Source of the DNA: an uncultured Clostridia bacterium | Lineage (GTDB): Bacteria; Bacillota; Clostridia; Oscillospirales; CAG-272 | Length of the DNA: 50,873 bases | Direction: 5' to 3' | NCBI GenBank assembly: GCA_944391815.1 | Contig: CALXUV010000072.1 | Location: 1 to 50,873, forward strand | Part shown: positions 45,567 through 50,873 of the stretch, piece by piece | How positions within the stretch are numbered: position 1 is the stretch's first letter | Layout: every line of letters begins with the position of its first letter | The notes under the pieces: generated by a model | What the model was told of the DNA's origin: nothing | Seen by the model: the letters and a program-made list of their open reading frames with translations, nothing else | Database searches by the model: none | Program-made: the position numbers and the translations under genes

Positions 45567-46391
45567 ATGTTTGGGGATAATCTGAAAAAACTGAGAAGAT
45601 CGGCAGGAATGTCTCAGCAACAGCTTGCCGACAGACTATGTGTGGTAAGGCAGACTGTTTCAAAGTGGGAAAAAGGAATTTCCGTGCCGGACTGTGAAAT
45701 GCTGGTGCGTATTTCCGGAATATTGGGTGTACCGGAGGAAATATTTTTGACTGATATCAGAAAAGTAAGCGGCGAAAAGTCAGAGAATACCGGAAACGAA
45801 ACTGAAGTCAGCCTTTTTAATGCTGAATCGCTGATTCCTGATGGGCAGCATCGCTTGTCAAAAACAGAAGCAGAACAAAAAAGCGGTTTTCTTTGTGACC
45901 CGAAAACCGAGTACGGTAATGTCAGCGGTACCGAAGCGGGGAGTGAGTCTGAATCCCTGACAGATGAAAACCATTCCCGCTTCTTTGCTGATAGCACGGA
46001 CGAGATAGCCCGTAAACCGGAAAACGGTGATTTGCCGCCGTATGAGAAACCGAAAAAACGTTCTGATGTGACCGCAAAGTTAAAATCGGGCGCGCTTCTT
46101 ATAATTTTTATGATCACCGCACTGCAAGCTGCGGTAATGCTGATTTTTGAAATTGCCCCCCTGATACATAATTTTCTTGTTTCTGCAAATGTCTCGGCTT
46201 TTCCTGACTGCATAGGCGGGGCGGAAAACCCTACCGAAATTTATGTTTTCTCCACCGACATCGGAATACCCGGCAACCTGTTTTTTATATTTTCATGTTT
46301 TTTGTCCTCGGCTTGCGCCTTTTCTCTTTTATGTAAAAAACGGAAAAAAAGTGTGCAAAACAAAGAAACACGGCGTTATCACCGGAATTAA
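45567..46391 (+). CDS. Membrane-anchored XRE-family HTH regulator
   Basis: A 274-residue protein with an N-terminal Cro/CI helix-turn-helix (about 5-60; RRSAGMSQQQLADRLCVVRQ then TVSKWEKGISVPDCEML). A long, low-complexity, Ser/Glu-rich linker (about 65-165) follows, and two hydrophobic helices at about 174-200 (LIIFMITALQAAVMLIF) and 235-258 (LFFIFSCFLSSACAFSLL). It is thus a DNA-binding domain tethered to the membrane, a layout found in Bacillota. CGGAGG precedes ATG 45567. The small lipoprotein gene that follows could be its target or partner. Confidence 0.8.
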   Translation: MFGDNLKKLRRSAGMSQQQLADRLCVVRQTVSKWEKGISVPDCEMLVRISGILGVPEEIFLTDIRKVSGEKSENTGNETEVSLFNAESLIPDGQHRLSKTEAEQKSGFLCDPKTEYGNVSGTEAGSESESLTDENHSRFFADSTDEIARKPENGDLPPYEKPKKRSDVTAKLKSGALLIIFMITALQAAVMLIFEIAPLIHNFLVSANVSAFPDCIGGAENPTEIYVFSTDIGIPGNLFFIFSCFLSSACAFSLLCKKRKKSVQNKETRRYHRN

Positions 46392-46512
46392 AAAATATGA
46401 TATTTAAACAACTTAAAATATTATTTTTTGAATGAAAATATCGAAATACTGAAGAAAAAACAGAGTGCTTTTCTTCGTAAAACAAGCAGGAAAATTATTT
46501 AAATATGACTTA

Positions 46513-46536
46513 GTCGCCGGAGGCGACATGAGGTGA
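46513..46536 (+). promoter_or_regulatory. Hairpin presenting GGAGG plus a two-codon open frame
   Basis: GTCGCC (46513-46518) pairs with GGCGAC (46522-46527) around GGA. Four bases after GGAGG is ATG AGG TGA (46528-46536); AGGTGA also serves as ribosome binding site for the lipoprotein six bases on. A minimal leader frame or a masking hairpin may influence translation (inference). Confidence 0.35.
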
Positions 46537-46541
46537 ATTCA

Positions 46542-46979
46542 ATGTCAAAAAAAGTAATAATGATAGTTATGTGTGCGATTGTTTTGGTATTCACGGCAGG
46601 TTGCGGCAGCGATGTACCGGAAATTGACGGGTATACATGGGAAATGCATTCCGTCCAGGCGGGAAGTGACGGTCGGTATATTGCATGCTCGCCATCGTTT
46701 TCTGACGGAAACCCGGACGCCGTTGTTCTTGAGCTTGAATGCAAAGCAGACAACGGAAAATTAACCCTGAAAAATCTGAGTGATGATAAAAGTTATGAGG
46801 GTACATACAGAATTTTAAGCAGTGACATAAAATCAAATACCTATGAAATTGTATTCGGCGAGGTGACAGGTTATGCGGTGTGCGCAATGACCGAATATCA
46901 CGACGGAAGCGAAAAACCGACATTTATAATCAACATTGATGAAAAAGCGATTAATTTTTTTCCGGAAGAAAACGGCTGA
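46542..46979 (+). CDS. Small secreted lipoprotein, unknown function
   Basis: A 145-residue protein with a clear lipoprotein signal: KK, then hydrophobic IVMCAIVLVF, then lipobox TAGC with Cys21 as the acylation site. The mature part (about 125 residues) is beta-strand-rich with DGYTWEMHSVQAG, YEGTYRILS and GYAVCAMTEYHDGSEKPTF. This pattern occurs in many small lipoproteins of gut Clostridia of no known function. ATG 46542 follows GAGGTG. It follows the membrane-anchored XRE gene by 150 bases and may form a sensor-like pair (inference). Confidence 0.75.
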   Translation: MSKKVIMIVMCAIVLVFTAGCGSDVPEIDGYTWEMHSVQAGSDGRYIACSPSFSDGNPDAVVLELECKADNGKLTLKNLSDDKSYEGTYRILSSDIKSNTYEIVFGEVTGYAVCAMTEYHDGSEKPTFIINIDEKAINFFPEENG

Positions 46980-47288
46980 TGCCTTGAAATTTACAAAAAC
47001 GGTCCGGCGGTTTGCGCTAATGTAATTAAGCAGTTTTTTTAGATTCAGGAGATTTTTGCTTGAAACGCAGTTTGGGGTTTCGATGTTCTGAAATTGTTTT
47101 GATGCGCCAAATTTTTTTTGAAATCTTTTTCATATTCCGGATGATTTCATATTCAGAATGCTTTTATATTCCGGATGTTTTCAGAATTTTGAAATCTGAA
47201 AGTTTAAGGATTCTGGCTGAATTTTTCGATATGACTTCTCAAACCAAGCGAAAACCGGATAAAAACGTAATCCCTATATCAGATTAAA
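46980..47288. other. AT-rich gap without a convincing gene; short direct repeat
   Basis: An open frame of 75 codons starts at 47060 but its composition and missing partner context argue against a gene. ATATTCCGGATG occurs twice, at 47132-47143 and 47166-47177. Nothing else is recognised. Confidence 0.5.
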
Positions 47289-47328
47289 AAAGCATACCTG
47301 TCTTGCACATAAGTGACGGGTATGCTTT
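47289..47328 (-). terminator. Terminator of the minus-strand GH43-like gene
   Basis: AAAGCATACC (47289-47298) pairs with GGTATGCTTT (47319-47328). On the minus strand the stem is followed by TTTTTT; it could also terminate plus-strand transcripts. Confidence 0.8.
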
Positions 47329-47340
47329 CTTTATTTTCGG

Positions 47341-48795
47341 TCAGAGCGGGAAATATTCTTTTGATCTGTACATATAAATGTTTCCGTAGCTCCAGTTGTA
47401 GTCGCTGGCGTTGTGACGGTCAAAGGTTATCCAGTAGTAATATCTGCGTGTTCCGGAGTCGTGTGCGAAAACCGTGCCCCAGCCCCTGAACCCTCCGTCG
47501 TCGTAATTGCATTTCAGCGGTTCTCTTTTTGAAAAATCGTTATATGGATAAACGTCATATTTTGCCCTTGAATTAAAATCTGTTCCGCAGATGAAATAGT
47601 ACCCGTCCTCAAACGGAACCATTAGTCCCCCGGTTTTTCCGCCGGTAGGGGTGCAGTCAGCGTAGGTAAAACCGTCGAGCGGACTGTCTGAAACAAAACG
47701 CAGGTATTTGTAACCCTCTTTGCCGAAAAGACGGCAGACTGTCAGATTCCATTTACCGTCGATAAAGCAGAGATCCGGGTCTTCGTCGCCGCTTATTCCG
47801 GCAAACCGGAAATTGTCTCCGTCCTTGGATTCCTTAAGAAGCTTTACGTCAATAATATTTATCCCGAAACGCGGATCGGCTGAGGTTTTCGCCCTTGCCA
47901 GAACGTGCCCGTGACTGAAAGAGCACATCCATATGTACCAAAGTCCGGCACTGCGGTCAAAAATAACCGAGCTTGCTACGTCGGTGCAGCATTTTCCGTC
48001 TCCGGTATCGAAAAGCATCGCTCCCTCAAGCCGGAAATCGCAAAGAGACGGGCAAAGCGAAATAACCGACTGATACATTTCCGATTCAAGACGGGAGGTA
48101 AAGGTAAAGAATATCCTGCCGTTTTCGACTATCGGGGTTCCGTCTTCGTATCGGATGGGCTTCATGTCGGCATGGCTTATTCCGTCGCAGAGAAAAGCCT
48201 TTACTTTGCTTATTTCAAGCCGGGAATTCTCGCTCAGCTGACAGCATACGGCGGCAACTGTGTCGGAAAAAACATTGTAATATGAGAGCTTTTCAAAATC
48301 TTTAAACCGGAAATCCTTTAACAGCTTTTCAGTCTGACAATCGGTTTTGTAAATGCTTACCCCGCTGTTTCTGAAAGTCAGCGTCACGGTGCATCCCTCA
48401 ATCTTTCCGGCGGTAAACGGGATTTTTTCTTTTTCAAAGGAAATTTCTCCTTCGCCTTTGTCGCTTATCAGCACGGAAAAACCAAGTCCGTTGTCTTCAA
48501 GGGATATGCCGACCTTGCAGTTTTCGGCGGCTTTTACGGAAAATGAATAGCTGATAATCGGGAAAAATTGCGAAAACATTCGCTTGACGTAGCCACCACT
48601 GCTGCTTTTCAGCGTGTAGATGCCGCCGGAAACGGATTCTGAAATATCTCCTTCCGTTTCCAAAAGCGGATACGGATCTCCTCTTTTGTCGGAAATGAAG
48701 TCTTTTGAAAAACTCATTTCTGAAATGTCGAGTTTAAGTCTACGGTATGGATTCAGAGAAAAACAACGTCTGAAATTAAGTTCACTTGGTTTCAT
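47341..48795 (-). CDS. Probable glycoside hydrolase with GH43-like beta-propeller
   Basis: A 484-residue cytosolic protein with no signal peptide. The N-terminal 200 residues are a beta-rich module (jelly-roll-like, VGISLEDNGLGFSVLIS). The rest resembles a five-bladed beta-propeller as in GH43/GH117-type enzymes, with FAGISGDEDPDLCFIDGKWN (about 330-349), GGLMVPFEDGYYFICGTDF and GFRGWGTVFAHDSG. The acidic residues in DEDPD are plausible catalytic or metal ligands. The family is assigned by pattern only, so the substrate is unknown. AAAGGAATC precedes the ATG at 48795. An AraC regulator gene lies upstream on the same strand, with 288 bases between them and no clear promoter. Confidence 0.55.
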   Translation of the reverse strand: MKPSELNFRRCFSLNPYRRLKLDISEMSFSKDFISDKRGDPYPLLETEGDISESVSGGIYTLKSSSGGYVKRMFSQFFPIISYSFSVKAAENCKVGISLEDNGLGFSVLISDKGEGEISFEKEKIPFTAGKIEGCTVTLTFRNSGVSIYKTDCQTEKLLKDFRFKDFEKLSYYNVFSDTVAAVCCQLSENSRLEISKVKAFLCDGISHADMKPIRYEDGTPIVENGRIFFTFTSRLESEMYQSVISLCPSLCDFRLEGAMLFDTGDGKCCTDVASSVIFDRSAGLWYIWMCSFSHGHVLARAKTSADPRFGINIIDVKLLKESKDGDNFRFAGISGDEDPDLCFIDGKWNLTVCRLFGKEGYKYLRFVSDSPLDGFTYADCTPTGGKTGGLMVPFEDGYYFICGTDFNSRAKYDVYPYNDFSKREPLKCNYDDGGFRGWGTVFAHDSGTRRYYYWITFDRHNASDYNWSYGNIYMYRSKEYFPL

Positions 48796-49083
48796 ATGAT
48801 TCCTTTCTCCGGCATGACCGGAAATCTGTGAGATTTTTTTAGCGAAAATTTAATAATAACGCAGAGTTACGAATGTGCAAATCTGCCAAGGATTTTTGTA
48901 AGGATTTCTGAAAATTACTGAAACAGCGGACTGCTTTCGTATATAAATTTGCTTCAAAAAAATATTTCAGGCAAATTGAAATGCGGAAACTCTTTGCGGT
49001 AACAATCAAAATTACCTTTTGAAATCAGAATGCCTTTGTTATTGTTTAACGCTTTTAAAACAGCAGAGACGGCAGACGGCAAA

Positions 49084-49953
49084 TCAGTTTTTTGAACTGT
49101 TTGCTTTTGAGGGCGGATAACCGTATCTTTTTTTAAAGCAGGCGCTGAAATAATTCTGGTTTGCGTAACCGCACATAAGAGCGCATTCTTTTACGCTGTA
49201 ACCGGCAGAAAGCAGTTTAAGAGATTTTTCCAGTTTAAGTATATCGTAATATGCCGCGGCTCCGCAGCCGAGATATTTGTGTACGGTTTTTTCAAGTGCC
49301 GGAACGCTCATTTTGCAGTATCCGGCTATATCCGTAACCGTCAGATTTTCTGAAATGTGACTTTCCATGCAGTCGAGAATGCGTATATAATTTTCGTAAC
49401 TCCGGCTTTGAGGTGCAGACTCGTTTTTCAGCGGTACGTCGAGTGCCAAAGCAAAGAAAAGCTCAAGTCTCTTGATAAAAATTGAGGCTTTGTATTCCTT
49501 GCCCGGAATAATTCTGTTTATCCAGATACCTTTTTCCGTAATTGATTTGTCTGTGTAATCCGAAAGCGGTTCCATTTCAAATATCTCTTCAAGCTGTCCG
49601 TAGAGCTCACCGATTTCCTTTTGCAGATCGTCGGACAGATAGAAAACATTTTCACTGAACTTCGGAAACGGAGCGGCGGAAAAAGTGAGAATAACCGAAA
49701 CAGGCTTACTTGAAGAATCTTCCCAGATTGCGTGAAATTCACCCGGACGGTGTACCGTCATCTGTCCTTTTGACAAAAGATAAACCTTTTTTCCGGCAGT
49801 TATACCGACCGTGCCGCGCAGAACGCAGACAGCCTCGTAGAAGTTATGGCTTTCTCCCTTGAAAGAATAGTTTTTACTGAATTTCTGTTTTGAAAATGTG
49901 AAAAGCTCACCGATCGAAACCGGATTTTGTATCTTACATCCTTTGTTGTTCAT
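49084..49953 (-). CDS. AraC-family transcriptional regulator
   Basis: A 289-residue regulator. The N-terminal cupin domain (about 20-130) contains MTVHRPGEFHAIWED, the sugar-sensor arrangement of AraC-type activators. The C-terminal double helix-turn-helix (about 190-285) has AGYCKMSVPALEKTVHKYLG and the second-helix signature ALMCGYANQNYFSACFKKRY typical of AraC/XylS. The start is ATG 49953, with AAAGGAG six bases before it; the frame begins earlier at 49968. It probably controls the adjacent GH43-like gene in response to a sugar (inference). Confidence 0.88.
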   Translation of the reverse strand: MNNKGCKIQNPVSIGELFTFSKQKFSKNYSFKGESHNFYEAVCVLRGTVGITAGKKVYLLSKGQMTVHRPGEFHAIWEDSSSKPVSVILTFSAAPFPKFSENVFYLSDDLQKEIGELYGQLEEIFEMEPLSDYTDKSITEKGIWINRIIPGKEYKASIFIKRLELFFALALDVPLKNESAPQSRSYENYIRILDCMESHISENLTVTDIAGYCKMSVPALEKTVHKYLGCGAAAYYDILKLEKSLKLLSAGYSVKECALMCGYANQNYFSACFKKRYGYPPSKANSSKN

Positions 49954-49993
49954 AAAAACTCCTTTCAATATTTTAAATTGAGAGATATGAAAA

Positions 49994-50065
49994 GGTATCA
50001 GAAATTATAGAAAGATGATAAAAAAAAGTATATACATATATTTTTTTATGTGTTAAAATGATACC
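49994..50065 (-). promoter_or_regulatory. Inverted GGTATCA/TGATACC sites around the araC promoter region
   Basis: GGTATCA (49994-50000) and TGATACC (50059-50065) are 58 bases apart. A minus-strand -10 (TATAAT, plus 50004-50009) lies between them, with no good -35, so activation by a bound regulator, perhaps autoregulation, is plausible. The 487-base gap to the next gene is otherwise AT-rich with no gene. Confidence 0.35.
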
Positions 50066-50440
50066 AAAGCCGGAGCAAAGTTACTCATCTGTATAAGCAA
50101 TTATAAAATATAACCGGCAATTTTGTCAATATGTAAAGAAAAAAACGCTCTTATATATTTTATTTCCGGATAACAGACATAAAACAGCGGTGAATTATTG
50201 CAGTTAACTGAAAATTTTGCGTTACCGGAATATTGTCAGCACATAACCTGATAATAATTAAAGGAAGTTTTTAAGAGAACGGTAAAATCAAGCGAGAAAG
50301 CGCAGCCCGATAAAAACATCCTTGACTGTAATTTACGTAATATATGCAAACACATATAAATAATTTGTAGTCTGACACATCATACAAATACAAAATACAA
50401 ACCGAAAAAGTAAAAAAGCGATAAGTACAGGAGGCAGAAA

Positions 50441-50873
50441 ATGGGAAAAACAACACTTGTGGTAATGGCAGCCGGTATGGGAAGCCGGTTCGGAGGATTA
50501 AAGCAAGCGGAGCCGATAACGCCGGACGGAAAATGCATACTTGATTTTTCCGTTTACGACGCCAAAGCGGCAGGATTTGACAAAGCGGTTTTCATAATCC
50601 GCAAAGATATGGAAGATGATTTCAAAAGACTTGTCGGAGACAGAATATCGAAAACGATAGACACAGCTTATGTTTATCAGAGCACCGAGGATCTTCCTCA
50701 GGGCAGAACAAAACCGCTCGGAACAGGTCATGCGATACTCTGCTGCGAAAAAGAGGTAAATACTCCTTTTGCGATAATAAACGCCGACGACTATTACGGT
50801 CACAATGCTTTTTTTGAAATGCATAAGCATCTTGCTTTTGCAAAAAGCGGAGAATACGCAATGACTGCGTATC
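50441..50873 (+). CDS. Nucleotidyltransferase (partial, cut by the window end)
   Basis: The first 144 residues of a sugar-phosphate nucleotidyltransferase-like protein. The N-terminus TLVVMAAGMGSRFGGLKQ is the G-x-G-(T/S)-R-x-x-x-x-K nucleotide-binding loop, GLKQAEPI aligns with the Lys-containing motif, and FAIINADDYYG carries the metal-binding Asp. The frame runs past the window end, so the C-terminus is missing. CAGGAGG precedes ATG 50441. The exact sugar and nucleotide are unknown. Confidence 0.85.
   Translation, partial: MGKTTLVVMAAGMGSRFGGLKQAEPITPDGKCILDFSVYDAKAAGFDKAVFIIRKDMEDDFKRLVGDRISKTIDTAYVYQSTEDLPQGRTKPLGTGHAILCCEKEVNTPFAIINADDYYGHNAFFEMHKHLAFAKSGEYAMTAY

Noticed and set aside
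47060-47287. 75-codon open frame
   Set aside because: Phe/Ile-rich translation, weak start context and internal nucleotide repeats; more likely non-coding.

Overview
The window reads as chromosomal DNA of an anaerobic, fibre- or gut-associated Clostridia-type Bacillota (Ruminococcus/Oscillospirales-like). Support comes from class III glutamine synthetase, a split archaeal-type glutamate synthase, an ANTAR (NitR-like) nitrogen regulator, DapL-type lysine/peptidoglycan biosynthesis, hybrid-cluster protein, many ferredoxin-type proteins, AGGAGG-type ribosome binding sites and consensus TTGACA-17-TATAAT promoters in AT-rich gaps. The assignment is an inference; no rRNA or tRNA gene is visible.

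Layout. 1-6.7 kb: cytosolic glycan-degradation genes, none with a signal peptide (GH10 xylanase, esterase, GH2 glycosidase, alginate-lyase-like protein). 6.9-8.4 kb: a zinc-ribbon/nitroreductase pair behind a strong promoter with an ACGAA/TTCGT operator, then a small YafY/DeoR-type regulator. 8.5-20 kb: a large nitrogen-assimilation block. It holds glutamate synthase as three separate polypeptides plus a polyferredoxin and a flavin oxidoreductase, a truncated ECF-transporter remnant, type I glutamine synthetase, an ANTAR antiterminator, GSIII, and an ammonium channel fused to a PII domain. 20-30 kb: purC, guaA, pyrG, purF, carA and carB; all but purC form a glutamine amidotransferase or its partner subunit, so glutamine production and consumption lie side by side. 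30-32 kb: dapF-dapL. 32.2-32.7 kb: a 42-nt tandem repeat and a decayed uroporphyrinogen-decarboxylase-family fragment. 33-34.3 kb: citrate synthase on the minus strand. 35-40 kb: a DUF362 ferredoxin protein and a three-gene Gld-type ABC cluster whose ATPase has lost its catalytic motifs. 40-47 kb: flavodoxin-like reductase, lipoprotein serpin, MscS channel, Hcp, membrane-anchored XRE regulator and a small lipoprotein. 47-50.9 kb: a beta-propeller GH43-like protein with an AraC regulator, and the start of a nucleotidyltransferase.

Best candidates for something new: (i) the nitrogen block, where two transcription units (gltB1 onward and GSIII-amt) begin with the same promoter architecture and a related GCAAAGACGT...GTCTTTGC hairpin, with an ANTAR protein that has an Asn in place of the phospho-accepting Asp encoded between them; (ii) the Gld-type ABC cluster with a motif-less pseudo-ATPase; (iii) the Amt-PII fusion without the T-loop uridylylation tyrosine.
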